A stretch of DNA of 35,130 bases from a virus. Shown here piece after piece: positions 1 through 8,342 of the stretch. The notes beneath the pieces are model-generated. The model made no database searches. It was not told the origin of the DNA and saw nothing but the letters and a program-made list of their open reading frames with translations. The stretch is taken from positions 1 through 35,130 of the IMG/VR virus record IMGVR_UViG_3300000525_000012. One strand, given 5' to 3'. The translations under genes and the position numbers were made by a program. Within the stretch, counting starts at the first letter, position 1. The number at the start of each line of letters is the position of its first letter.

Positions 1-48
1 GTGGAAAAAGGATATTTTTCAATAATTCACACAAGGGAGGGGTGGGGT

Positions 49-369
49 ATGGCTAAAAGTAAAAAAACAAATATCAAAGAAGATTTATTAGATCAGTTGG
101 AAAGGAATGGAGTTTATGGTGGTCATTACCTAAACCTTATAGATGATTATATGGCCATGTATGATATTAAAAATAAGTTAATAAAAGATATAAAGACAAG
201 AGGAGTTAATACAGAGTATAACAATGGTGGAGGGCAATCGGGATATAAAAGAAATGATTCAATTTCAGAGTTTAATAAGACCAATGCTCAGATGTTAAAA
301 ATATTAAATGAACTGGGGCTGAAAGCTACATCATTTGAAGGTGCTGATGAGGATGATGACGAAATGTAG
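49..369 (+). CDS. terS: Terminase small subunit (P27-like)
   Basis: Recognises the packaging site and recruits the large terminase. The 106-residue product has a basic N-terminus, a central helical region and the C-terminal pattern 'KTNAQMLKILNELGL' seen in P27-family small terminases, followed by an acidic tail. The ATG at 49 is preferred over the GTG at position 1 because AAGGGAGG lies 8 bases upstream. Its end overlaps the start of the large subunit, and the HNH gene and putative cos at the other end of the window fit the usual HNH-terS-terL order. The family call rests on the C-terminal motif and on position. Confidence 0.85.
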   Translation: MAKSKKTNIKEDLLDQLERNGVYGGHYLNLIDDYMAMYDIKNKLIKDIKTRGVNTEYNNGGGQSGYKRNDSISEFNKTNAQMLKILNELGLKATSFEGADEDDDEM

Positions 370-2026
370 ACAGAAAAACTACCATCCATACATTGATAAT
401 TATATAGATGGCTGTAGAAATGGTTCTATTTTAGTGGATGAAGATATACTATTTGCTATGGATTATATAGAATATAAGTTAAATAATTCAGATGTATTTA
501 TAGATTCTGACAAGATATATAAAGCAGTAGAATTGATGGAAAAGTATTTTGAAATCAAAATGTTTGACTGGGAATTATTAGTTACAGCTTGCATTCATTG
601 TTTTTATAAATCAATAGATACAGTAGTATTTAGTACTATCGTTATAATGATGGGTAGGGGAAATGGTAAGAATGGATTTATCTCTCCAATTGCCTGGTAC
701 TTAACAACACACTATCATGGAATCAAAGGATACAACATAGACATAGTAGCTAATGCCGAAGATCAAGCCAAAACATCATTTAATGATATATATGAAATGC
801 TAGAAGAAAAATGGTCGAAGTTAAAGAAGTTTTTCTATAAATCAAAAGAGATAATAACAAATCTAAAAACAAAATCATATATTAAATTCAATACATCAAA
901 CTCTAAGACAAAAGACAGCAAAAGAACAGGCTGCTTAATATTTGATGAAGCACATGCGTATGAAAGTTATGACAATATAAAAGTATTTACCTCAGGCTTT
1001 GGAAAGAGAAAACATTCCAGAGCTTTTTATATTACCACAAATGGTAATGTAAGAGAGGGTGTACTAGATGATATATTAGCAATTTCTAAAGATATCTTAA
1101 ACGGCACTATAAAAGATTTACCATGGTTGCCATTAATATATAGAATTACAAAAGAGGAAGAGGTATTAGATCCTAAGAATTGGCACAAGGCGAATCCATC
1201 ACTTAAGTATTTAACATCACTAAAAGCGGAGATGGATAAGGCATTTATAGAGATGAAGTATCAACCAGCAATGGAAGAGGAGTTCTATACTAAACGAATG
1301 AATTACCCAAAAGGTAACAAGGATCTACAAGTTACAGAATGGGAAAACATAATAGCATCAAATAAATCTATACCAGACTTATCCTCATATACAGCAACAG
1401 TTGGTATTGACTATACAAAAGTTACAGACTTAGCATCTGTAAACTTTCACTTTAAAGATGGAGATAAAAGATTTGATATTTCTCACAGCTGGCTATGTTT
1501 ACAATCAGCTGATTTATCAAAGCTAAAGATACCTTATAGACAGTGGGCAAAAGAAAGTTTACTAACTCTAGTTGATGATGTGGAGATAAGTCCAGATTTG
1601 ATAACTGATTATATTGAACAAATGGCAGAAAAATATAACATTACTAAGTTAGCATTAGATAATTATAGGTATGCACTATTAGCTGAATCATTAAAGAGAA
1701 TTGGATTTCATAAAGATTTTAACAATTTATATCTAGTTAGGCCATCTGACATTATGAAAATTGTTCCTGTTATTGAATCATGTTTTGCAAACCAATACTT
1801 TGTTTGGGGAGACAATCCACTTCTAAGATGGGCGACTAATAATACTAAACTAATTCGAGCAGGAAAGAAACAAGGAACAGATACAGGAAATTACTATTAT
1901 GGAAAGATTGAAGGTAAGAGCAGAAAAACAGATCCTTTTATGGCTTTAGTCCATTCAATGATATTAGAGGATATTTTAGAAAACAGCAATTTAGAAACAC
2001 CAGATGTAGAAGTCTACACATATTGA
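347..2026 (+). CDS. terL: Terminase large subunit (ATPase-nuclease)
   Basis: The motor that translocates and cuts phage DNA at the portal. The N-terminal ATPase has a Walker A variant (GRGNGKNG, about residues 103-110) and a Walker B 'LIFDEAH' near residue 200. The C-terminal nuclease half has spaced acidic residues ('VGIDYTK', 'LALDNYRY', and 'DPFMALVHS' at the end). At about 559 residues it is normal for the family. The start is uncertain: ATGs at 347 and 353 and a TTG at 335 share the frame, all inside terS; GAAGG at 337-341 favours 347 or 353. It is followed directly by the portal gene. Confidence 0.93.
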   Translation: MRMMTKCRQKNYHPYIDNYIDGCRNGSILVDEDILFAMDYIEYKLNNSDVFIDSDKIYKAVELMEKYFEIKMFDWELLVTACIHCFYKSIDTVVFSTIVIMMGRGNGKNGFISPIAWYLTTHYHGIKGYNIDIVANAEDQAKTSFNDIYEMLEEKWSKLKKFFYKSKEIITNLKTKSYIKFNTSNSKTKDSKRTGCLIFDEAHAYESYDNIKVFTSGFGKRKHSRAFYITTNGNVREGVLDDILAISKDILNGTIKDLPWLPLIYRITKEEEVLDPKNWHKANPSLKYLTSLKAEMDKAFIEMKYQPAMEEEFYTKRMNYPKGNKDLQVTEWENIIASNKSIPDLSSYTATVGIDYTKVTDLASVNFHFKDGDKRFDISHSWLCLQSADLSKLKIPYRQWAKESLLTLVDDVEISPDLITDYIEQMAEKYNITKLALDNYRYALLAESLKRIGFHKDFNNLYLVRPSDIMKIVPVIESCFANQYFVWGDNPLLRWATNNTKLIRAGKKQGTDTGNYYYGKIEGKSRKTDPFMALVHSMILEDILENSNLETPDVEVYTY

Positions 2027-2040
2027 GGAGGTGAGAGAAT

Positions 2041-3201
2041 GTGGGATTAATAACATGGATAGTTAATAGACTAGCAGGAGACCCAATCCCTACAGAAGTA
2101 GAAATAGAAGAGTTTTTTAATCTACAAGCAGAGTTAGTGGTAAGAAATTTAGCTTTTTATTCAGCAATAAATCTTATATCTAAATCAATAAGTAAATGTG
2201 AGTTTAAGACCTACTTTAAAAATGAGGAGGTAAAAAAAGAAGAATACTATATGTGGAATATAGAACCAAATAAGAACCAAAACTCAACCCAGTTTATAAC
2301 TAAGCTAATTACTAAGCTGTATGAAAATAATGAATGCCTAGTAATAGAATCTAATGGTCAACTTTTAGTTGCAGATACTTTCTATAAAAAAGAATTTGCA
2401 CTCTTTGAAAATCAGTTTACAAGTGTAATGGTCAATGGGTTTGAGTTTAACAAAACCTTTAGTATGAGTGAGGTTCTTTATTTCAAACTGAATAATGAGG
2501 ATGTTAGAAAACTTATAAATGGGATGTATGAAAGTTATGGAAAATTAATTACCTATGCTCAAAAAAGCTATGAAAAATCTAGAGGCAATAGAGGAATATT
2601 AGATATAAACGGAACAGCTCAAGGAAATAAAAATTTTAATGAAACATTTGGAAAACTAATGAATCAGAAGTTTAAGACGTTCTTCGAATCTAATAATGCA
2701 GTATTACCATTGTTTGATGGTTATTCATACACAGATATAGGCTCTAAGACTTACAGTAATGAAGGGACTAGAGATATTAAAGCTATGGTTGATGATATAT
2801 ATGACTTTACCGGTAGAGCTATAGGAACCCCGCCAATCTTGTTAAAAGGGGAGGTATCAGGTAGCAAAGATGCGGTGGATAATTTATTGACATTTTGTAT
2901 AGATCCTCTTGTAGATATGATGCAAGAAGAAATAAACAGAAAGCGATCAGGGTATTTAGGGTACTCAAAAGGCACCTTTATAAAAATAGATACAAAGACT
3001 ATAAAACATATAGATCTATTAAGTGTATCAACATCAATTGATAAATTAATTTCTTCTGGAGCATTCTGTGTAAATGATATTAGAAAACTTGTAGGAGAAG
3101 AAATAATAGATGAGCCTTGGGCTTGGGAACATTATATGACTAAAAACTATGCAGCGATTGAAGAATTAATGAATTCACTTAAAGGTGGTGATGGTGAGTG
3201 A
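2041..3201 (+). CDS. Portal protein (HK97 family)
   Basis: Forms the dodecameric ring at one capsid vertex through which DNA passes. The 386-residue product has HK97-type portal features: an N-terminal stretch 'AFYSAINLISKSIS', a central 'YENNECLVIE', and the late 'GTPPILLKG' motif ahead of the C-terminal helices. It starts at GTG 2041; the ATG two bases earlier runs into a stop at once, and GAGGAGGTGAG sits just upstream. The terL-portal-protease-capsid order supports the call. Confidence 0.92.
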   Translation: MGLITWIVNRLAGDPIPTEVEIEEFFNLQAELVVRNLAFYSAINLISKSISKCEFKTYFKNEEVKKEEYYMWNIEPNKNQNSTQFITKLITKLYENNECLVIESNGQLLVADTFYKKEFALFENQFTSVMVNGFEFNKTFSMSEVLYFKLNNEDVRKLINGMYESYGKLITYAQKSYEKSRGNRGILDINGTAQGNKNFNETFGKLMNQKFKTFFESNNAVLPLFDGYSYTDIGSKTYSNEGTRDIKAMVDDIYDFTGRAIGTPPILLKGEVSGSKDAVDNLLTFCIDPLVDMMQEEINRKRSGYLGYSKGTFIKIDTKTIKHIDLLSVSTSIDKLISSGAFCVNDIRKLVGEEIIDEPWAWEHYMTKNYAAIEELMNSLKGGDGE

Positions 3202-3241
3202 AAAAATGAACACTTGCACTAAAATAAATGGAGGTGAGAGA

Positions 3242-4054
3242 GTGAAAAGAATATGGGAAATAAAACAAGCTACAGAGCCGAACATATTAGATATGTATAT
3301 TTATGGAGATGTTAAGGGTGATGGCTATGATTGGTGGATGGATGAAGTAATAGAAAGTGAAACATCAGCTAATCATTTTAGAAATGAACTAGCTAAATAT
3401 CCACAAGCGACTAAGATTAACATTTATATCAATTCATATGGAGGCAGTGTCTTTGAGGGAACTGCAATTTATAGCCAATTAAAAAGACATTCAGCTGAGA
3501 AGATTGTATATGTAGATGGATTTGCTTGTAGTGTAGCATCAATTATTGCAATGGCAGGAGATAAAATCATAATGCCTAAAAACACTATGATGATGATACA
3601 CAATGCCTGGAATATTGTATTAGGAAATTCAAAAGAATTAAGAAAAGCAGCAGATGATCTAGACACAATTATGAAAGGTAATAGACAAGCATACCTAGAA
3701 AAAGCTAATGGCAAAATAACAGAAGAAAAATTGATGGAGCTGTTAGAGAATGAAACTTGGTTAACTGCTGATCAGTGTTTTGAATATGGGTTATGCGATT
3801 CAATAGGTTCAGAAGAGGTTGATTTAACACAAGCTAATGAGATGCTTAAAAATGTAAATCAAACACTAGAGCAAAAACTCAACTTTAACAAGGTTATAGC
3901 TGCACAAATAAGAGAGATGGCAAAGCCTGTTGCAGTTGAACCAACAGAACCAGAAGAACCATCATCACCACCAGAACCAGAACCAGAACCAGAACAAAAA
4001 AGAAATAATGTATTAAATTTAATGTCCGCAATAGTAAAAAATAATAAAATTTAG
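3242..4054 (+). CDS. ClpP-like prohead protease
   Basis: A serine protease that probably matures the capsid during head assembly. It has the ClpP/crotonase fold signature 'YINSYGGSVFEG', a candidate nucleophile Ser97 in 'GFACSVAS', and His120 in 'MMMIHNAW', then the conserved 'WLTADQCFEYGLCDSI'. The C-terminus is a Pro-Glu tract of repeated CCAGAA units that probably acts as a flexible linker. The GTG at 3242, with GGAGGTGAGAG just upstream, is preferred over an upstream in-frame start at 3185 that overlaps the portal gene. The capsid gene follows. Confidence 0.9.
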   Translation: MKRIWEIKQATEPNILDMYIYGDVKGDGYDWWMDEVIESETSANHFRNELAKYPQATKINIYINSYGGSVFEGTAIYSQLKRHSAEKIVYVDGFACSVASIIAMAGDKIIMPKNTMMMIHNAWNIVLGNSKELRKAADDLDTIMKGNRQAYLEKANGKITEEKLMELLENETWLTADQCFEYGLCDSIGSEEVDLTQANEMLKNVNQTLEQKLNFNKVIAAQIREMAKPVAVEPTEPEEPSSPPEPEPEPEQKRNNVLNLMSAIVKNNKI

Positions 4055-4066
4055 GGGGTAAAGTAA

Positions 4067-5272
4067 ATGAAGAATAAAGATCTATTAGCACAACAAAAGC
4101 AGGAGATAGTAGCAAGAATGAATGCAGCAATGAAAGATGGCAAAGAAGAGGAGTTCACTTTAGCTTTTGGTGAATTTACAGAAAACATTCAGACAACATT
4201 ACTTGCTGAGGCAAAAGAGATAGTGGAATCAGTTGATACCAATATTTTAGCAGCAAGAGGGACTAGACAACTTACATCTGAGGAGAAAGACTATTATCAA
4301 AAAGTTATAGATGCTATGAAGTCATCTAATCCTAAGCAAGCTCTTACAGATTTAGATATAGTAATGCCTAAGACTGTGATAGAGGATGTATTCAGCGATT
4401 TAGTGTCTGCTCATCCATTACTAGATGCGATTGATTTCCAAAACGCAGGGGCTGTTACAGAGTGGTTATTGAACACTAATGAAAATCAACTAGCTACTTG
4501 GTCACCATTATGTGCTGAGATAGTAAAGGAAATTACATCAGGATTTAAGAAAATTGATTTGCAACAAAACAAGCTATCAGCATTCCTACCAGTGTGTAAA
4601 GCTATGTTAGATTTAGGACCAGCTTGGTTAGATAAGTATGTAAGAACTATATTGTCTGAAGCTTTATATTTAGGGTTAGAAGATGGAATTTTAAACGGTA
4701 AAGGTCAAACAATCAATCTACATGAGCCAATCGGTATGAGAAAAAATATGGCTGGTGCAGTAGATCCTGCTACTGGATATCCAGATAAGGCAAAAGTAAC
4801 ATTTAATTCATTTGATCCAATATCTTATGGAGTAGTACTTGGAGATTTAGCAACAACTGAAAATGGAAATGCAAGAATAGTTCAAAACGTTATTTTAGTT
4901 GTTAATCCTAAGGACTATTTGACTAAAGTAATGCCAGCAAGTACAGTTCAAAGAGCAGATGGAACTTATGCTAATGATGTATTCCCATTTCCAACAACTG
5001 TAATCCAATCTACACAAGTTGAAGTAAATGAGGCGATAATCGGGCTTGGTAAAAGATATATGATGGCAGCTGGGACAGGAAAATCAGGGAAGATTGAATA
5101 CTCGGATGAATACAGATTCCTAGAAGATGAGAGAGTTTATTTAACTAAATTCTATGGACATGGCCAGCCTAAAGATAATAACGCATTTGCATTGTTAGAT
5201 ATTACTAATCTAGTACCAACTATTCAAAAAGTAACAGTTGAGGGAACAGTATCAACTCAAGAAGTGGTGTAA
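4067..5272 (+). CDS. Major capsid protein (HK97 fold)
   Basis: The main shell subunit. Of its 401 residues, the first 100 or so are highly charged and helical and resemble the scaffolding (delta) domain that the upstream protease removes in HK97-type phages. The rest carries features of the HK97-fold family, such as 'LLDAIDFQNAGAVTEWLL' and the late 'KFYGHGQPKDNNAFALLDI'. AGGGGGT lies upstream of ATG 4067. Position after the protease supports the assignment. Confidence 0.92.
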   Translation: MKNKDLLAQQKQEIVARMNAAMKDGKEEEFTLAFGEFTENIQTTLLAEAKEIVESVDTNILAARGTRQLTSEEKDYYQKVIDAMKSSNPKQALTDLDIVMPKTVIEDVFSDLVSAHPLLDAIDFQNAGAVTEWLLNTNENQLATWSPLCAEIVKEITSGFKKIDLQQNKLSAFLPVCKAMLDLGPAWLDKYVRTILSEALYLGLEDGILNGKGQTINLHEPIGMRKNMAGAVDPATGYPDKAKVTFNSFDPISYGVVLGDLATTENGNARIVQNVILVVNPKDYLTKVMPASTVQRADGTYANDVFPFPTTVIQSTQVEVNEAIIGLGKRYMMAAGTGKSGKIEYSDEYRFLEDERVYLTKFYGHGQPKDNNAFALLDITNLVPTIQKVTVEGTVSTQEVV

Positions 5273-5275
5273 TAT

Positions 5276-5461
5276 ATGAAAGTTAAAGTTATTAGATCAT
5301 TTATTGATAAAAACACTCTAGCATCTATTGAGTTAGGTTGCAAATTAGAAATATCAAAAGAGAGGTTCCTCGAATTAACCGAGGGGCCTCGTGGTATTTT
5401 TGTTGAGGAAATAAAAAAAGAAGTAAAGAAAGATACTAAAAAGAAATCTACTAAGAAGTAG
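5276..5461 (+). CDS. Small head-region protein, unknown
   Basis: A 61-residue protein lying 3 bases after the capsid gene. Its N-terminal half resembles a small beta-rich fold ('MKVKVIRSFIDKNTLASIEL') and its C-terminus is strongly lysine-rich ('KKDTKKKSTKK'), suggesting nucleic-acid or capsid-surface contact. Small proteins of this form are common between capsid and connector genes of Firmicute siphophages; no function is established here. A GC-rich inverted repeat lies inside the gene (CCTCG and CGAGG near 5366-5390). Confidence 0.75.
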   Translation: MKVKVIRSFIDKNTLASIELGCKLEISKERFLELTEGPRGIFVEEIKKEVKKDTKKKSTKK

Positions 5462-5469
5462 GTGATTAA

Positions 5470-5775
5470 ATGACTTTACCAGAAGGATTGTTAACAGATG
5501 TTAAAAACTATCTTGATATTACTTGGACTGATTCAGATATTGACTCTAAACTTACAGGGATTATAACAAGAGGTACCAAGTATATAGATAGAATAGCAGG
5601 AGTAGAACAAGACTACACAGAAGAAAATAAACCGAGAGAATTATTATTTGATTATTGTAGATATGCTAGATCTAATGCACTGGATCAATTTAAAATTAAT
5701 TATCTACATGAGATACTAGCCCTTCAGATGGATAAGGAGGTTGAACAGTATGAAATCGACAACCCAACCACTTAA
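5470..5775 (+). CDS. Head-tail connector (gp6-like)
   Basis: A 101-residue helical protein of the phage gp6-like/QLRG type, which forms a ring under the portal and seals packaged DNA. Visible features are the early 'LTDVKNYLDITWTDSDID', a middle 'GTKYIDRIAG' and the helix 'ELLFDYCRYARSNALDQF'. GTAGGTGATTAA precedes ATG 5470. The 3' end overlaps the next connector gene by 26 bases, as expected for coupled translation. Confidence 0.85.
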   Translation: MTLPEGLLTDVKNYLDITWTDSDIDSKLTGIITRGTKYIDRIAGVEQDYTEENKPRELLFDYCRYARSNALDQFKINYLHEILALQMDKEVEQYEIDNPTT

Positions 5776-6100
5776 AGATGGGATAGTTAAAATTTATGAA
5801 GTAAAAAACATTGCTGAGTCTGGAAACATGCCTAAAGATGGGTTAACTCTTAAAGCTTCTTTGAGATATGACGAAAGAACTGTAGGAGTTACAAGATACA
5901 GGCTAGCTTTGCAAGACCAGGAGAAAATTGAGCTTATGATTAGAGTTCCTAGACTAGATATTATCTCAGCTCAAGATATTGCGGTCCCAAATGATGGGAA
6001 ACAATATAAAATAGTCCAGAGACAACATCCTGTCGAAGTTTCTCCACCAATGATGGATTTATCACTAGAAAGGGTTGATGCTGATTATGAGATTGAGTGA
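5750..6100 (+). CDS. Head-tail adaptor / head closure protein
   Basis: A 116-residue beta-rich protein matching the head-tail joining family (SPP1 gp16-like), which plugs the connector after packaging. The pattern of alternating beta strands ('RYDERTVGVTRYRLALQD', 'IVQRQHPVEVSPPMMDLSL') and its place straight after the gp6-like connector support this. The ATG at 5750, 9 bases after AAGGAGG, decides the start; a TTG nine bases earlier is in frame but badly placed. Confidence 0.8.
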   Translation: MKSTTQPLKDGIVKIYEVKNIAESGNMPKDGLTLKASLRYDERTVGVTRYRLALQDQEKIELMIRVPRLDIISAQDIAVPNDGKQYKIVQRQHPVEVSPPMMDLSLERVDADYEIE

Positions 6101-6413
6101 AATTAGAGATCTATTATTAACAGTAACCCCAGATACATTTCATTATTTTGCACATAAAAAACCTGATAAATACATTGTATGGGCAGAGGACACTGAGGCA
6201 GGTTCAGGACACGCAGATAATAGAAAAACAAATCAAGTAATTCAAGGCTCCATTGATTATTTTACAAAGACAGAATTTGATAGTAATGTTGATTTAATTC
6301 AAAATAAATTGACAGAGGCTCAAATAGCTTGGAAACTAAACTCAGTACAGTATGAAGAGGAGACTAAATATATTCATCATGAGTGGGTGTTTGAGGTGAT
6401 TAATGATGGCTAG
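6087..6413 (+). CDS. Tail terminator/completion-like protein
   Basis: About 108 residues, beginning 'MRLSEIRDLLLTVTP' and ending 'YIHHEWVFEVI'. The length, the 'YIVWAEDTEAGSGHADN' segment and the place among the connector genes fit the small proteins that cap the tail tube at the neck. The start is uncertain: ATG 6078 lies only 3 bases after AAAGGG, and ATG 6087 lies 12 bases after it. The end overlaps the next gene by 11 bases. Role inferred mainly from gene order. Confidence 0.68.
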   Translation: MRLSEIRDLLLTVTPDTFHYFAHKKPDKYIVWAEDTEAGSGHADNRKTNQVIQGSIDYFTKTEFDSNVDLIQNKLTEAQIAWKLNSVQYEEETKYIHHEWVFEVINDG

Positions 6414-6825
6414 ATTTGCTTTTAAGGCTAGTGATGACTTTGCACTTGCACTATCTAGATTATCAATAGAATCAGAGGAGGTTGCTAAAAAGGCAATATA
6501 CGGGGCTGCTGAAATAGTGGCCAACCGAATAAAACAAAACTTGCAAGGTGTATTATCCAATGAAGCAACTGGCGAACTAATAGCTTCTTTTGGAGTAACT
6601 CCAATTACTAGAGATAATAAAGGTAATTGGAATACAAAGATAGGCTTTGATGGTTATGACAGCCATGGTGTAGCTAATCAATTAAAAGCTAGAGTTATTG
6701 AAAGTGGTTCCAGCACTAAGAAAAAAAAACCTTTCGTAAGACCAGCTGTGAATGCGACAAAAAAACAAGCTCAGGCAAAGATGGATGAAATAATTGATGA
6801 AGAGTTTAAGAAATTAATGGGATAG
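6403..6825 (+). CDS. HK97 gp10-family neck/tail protein
   Basis: A 140-residue basic protein of the HK97 gp10 type, thought to join head and tail. It has an N-terminal helix-rich half ('VAKKAIYGAAEIVANRIKQN') and the conserved C-terminal 'KKKPFVRPAVNATKKQAQ' typical of the family, in which 'PFxRPA' is the hallmark. ATG 6403 and ATG 6406 are both possible, with GAGGTGAT just upstream. It overlaps the preceding gene and leads into the tail tube gene. Confidence 0.83.
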   Translation: MMARFAFKASDDFALALSRLSIESEEVAKKAIYGAAEIVANRIKQNLQGVLSNEATGELIASFGVTPITRDNKGNWNTKIGFDGYDSHGVANQLKARVIESGSSTKKKKPFVRPAVNATKKQAQAKMDEIIDEEFKKLMG

Positions 6826-6838
6826 AGGAGGTAATTAG

Positions 6839-7741
6839 ATGGATAAGCAATATGATGAATTTGTAGGAGTCGATAATTTGCATACGGCTCTTATATTAAC
6901 GGATTCAGAAGCAGAATATTTAGCTGAAACACCAGAGTATTTTGCGCCAACTGCTGAGATTGTAAATGATACAGAGGTTGATATTCAATCGACATATTAT
7001 GACAATGTATCAGCTAATAGTTATGTTTCAGAAGGTGGAACTACTGTTACTATGACAGTTTCAGGAGTACCAGCCAAAAAAGCTGCTAAGTATCTTGGTA
7101 AACATTATGACGAGGCTAGTGGAAGAGTATTAGATACTGGAGATCCTAATCCACCAGATGTAGCTTTAAGTTTCAGATACAATAGAGGCAAAAACGGATA
7201 TAGATATTATCAATATCTAAAAGGAAAATTTTCAGGTGGAACAGAAGAGGCAGCAACTAAAACAGAATCATATGATATTAAAACATATCAATTAACTTTC
7301 ACAGCTGTTGTTACAACTAAGCAATGGCCGCTTAATGGAGAAATGAAAGGTATGAAAAAAATCTATGCTGATACTGTAGACGAACAGTTTGATGCTTCGA
7401 CTTGGTTTAATCAAGTTCAGACACCAGATACCGCAAGCACACCAATAGCGCTTAGCTTAATTGAAAGTCTGCCAGCTGATGAGGCTACAGCTGTTGCAGC
7501 TGATAGTGATATAGTATTGACATTTAGTAATAAAATAATGGTTCATATGATCACATTATTCGACAATACATTCTCACCAGTCGCAGTTACAGTATCTAAA
7601 GATGCTACTGGAAAGATTGTGACTGTTAATCCAGTTGCTGATCTAACAGCAGCGACAAGCTATACATTAATTATAACTAATGCGATAGATGTTCATGGAC
7701 AAAAAATAGAAAATCAAGTAGTAGGATTTACTACTGCATAA
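6839..7741 (+). CDS. Major tail (tube) protein with Ig-like C-terminus
   Basis: Polymerises into the tail tube. The first 200 residues resemble the phi13-type major tail protein ('YKGKFSGGTEEAATK'-like stretch near 130, 'YQLTFTAVVTTKQW'). From about residue 203 a second domain begins: 'ESLPADEATAVAADSDIVLT', ending 'GQKIENQVVGFTTA', which matches the Big_5/SbsA-type bacterial Ig-like fold. Such added Ig domains decorate tail tubes and may bind cell surfaces weakly. GAGGAGG precedes ATG 6839. A strong terminator overlaps the stop codon. Confidence 0.87.
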   Translation: MDKQYDEFVGVDNLHTALILTDSEAEYLAETPEYFAPTAEIVNDTEVDIQSTYYDNVSANSYVSEGGTTVTMTVSGVPAKKAAKYLGKHYDEASGRVLDTGDPNPPDVALSFRYNRGKNGYRYYQYLKGKFSGGTEEAATKTESYDIKTYQLTFTAVVTTKQWPLNGEMKGMKKIYADTVDEQFDASTWFNQVQTPDTASTPIALSLIESLPADEATAVAADSDIVLTFSNKIMVHMITLFDNTFSPVAVTVSKDATGKIVTVNPVADLTAATSYTLIITNAIDVHGQKIENQVVGFTTA

Positions 7742-7771
7742 AGGCGACTTAACTGTCGCCTTTTCTTTTTT
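7741..7771 (+). terminator. Rho-independent terminator after tail tube gene
   Basis: A perfect 8-bp stem (AAGGCGAC / GTCGCCTT) with a 6-base loop, followed by TTCTTTTTT. The stem begins at the last base of the tail-tube stop codon. Since the next tail gene follows on the same strand with no obvious promoter, this probably acts as a partial attenuator that raises tail-tube yield over downstream proteins (inference). Confidence 0.88.
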
Positions 7772-7791
7772 AATATAAGGAGGAGCGTTTA

Positions 7792-8103
7792 ATGAAACCT
7801 GTATTTATAAATTTTACAGACGATGAAGGAAAGAAAACTAAATCATTTACAACATGCAGCTTAAAAACAGGAATGATGGATAATATCTTTGACTTAGCTG
7901 AAAGAGCTGATGGATTAGAAAAAGGAAATGTGAGTATTGCTGAGGTAAAGAATTTCTATGGAGATTTAAAAAGTCTTATTTTATTAATATTTAAATATCA
8001 ATTTAGTTTAGAAGAACTGAATGAGGGCGTAGAACAAGCTGAATTAATGAAAGCATTTTCGAGCATATGCAATAACATTGGTGGAGAGATGAAAAAAAAC
8101 TAG
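7792..8103 (+). CDS. Tail assembly chaperone, short form (gpG-like)
   Basis: A 103-residue protein matching the short tail assembly chaperones that coat the tape measure before tube polymerisation. It begins 'MKPVFINFTDDEGKKTKSF', is helical and acidic afterwards, and ends in a lysine run encoded by eight adenines. AAGGAGGAG lies upstream. It sits in the conserved place between tail tube and tape measure and shares its start with a longer frameshift product. Confidence 0.87.
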   Translation: MKPVFINFTDDEGKKTKSFTTCSLKTGMMDNIFDLAERADGLEKGNVSIAEVKNFYGDLKSLILLIFKYQFSLEELNEGVEQAELMKAFSSICNNIGGEMKKN

Positions 8104-8330
8104 CATCGGGAGAACTGGAAGATGATTCTCCCGTTGGATATAGATCCACAATGCTTAATCTAAAAAGGACTATTGTAAATAAATTCGGGTGGTCCTTATA
8201 TGAGATAGATGAGACGGATATATCAAATTTACTAGCTTTTATACAATTTAAACCAGAAGATGATCCTAATGTAAAAGTAATAAACGGAAAAGAATACAGA
8301 CGAGCGAAAGATGCACCAGATTGGTTATAA
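7792..8330 (+). CDS. Tail assembly chaperone, long -1 frameshift form (gpGT-like)
   Basis: Ribosomes that slip back one base on A-AAA-AAC at 8094-8100 leave the short frame one codon before its stop and read on to the stop at 8328-8330, giving a product of about 179 residues. The added part begins 'LASGELEDDSPVGYRSTMLN', contains 'KFGWSLYEIDE' and ends 'DAPDWL'. Such gpG/gpGT pairs are general in long-tailed phages; the T extension binds the tail tube protein. No credible start or ribosome site exists for the second part alone, which supports a fusion. Confidence 0.85.
8094..8133 (+). promoter_or_regulatory. Programmed -1 frameshift signal
   Basis: The slippery heptamer A AAA AAC at 8094-8100 is in the correct phase relative to the short chaperone frame. 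After a spacer of six bases comes a perfect 8-bp hairpin, CGGGAGAA (8107-8114) with TTCTCCCG (8126-8133) and an 11-base loop. Heptamer, spacer and stem all match canonical stimulatory arrangements. Confidence 0.9.
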
Positions 8331-8342
8331 GGTGGTGATAGA

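Noticed and set aside
2751-2975. Leftward open frame within the portal gene
   Set aside because: Shadow frame with no ribosome site; portal coding on the other strand is clear.
3940-4000. Tandem CCAGAA-type repeat as a CRISPR or satellite
   Set aside because: It encodes the Pro-Glu linker of the protease; there are no spacers.
5366-5395. GC-rich hairpin inside the 61-residue head gene as a terminator
   Set aside because: No T run follows and genes continue; it may be chance.
8104-8330. Separate gene downstream of the short chaperone
   Set aside because: No start codon with a ribosome site; the open frame is reached by the -1 frameshift signal.
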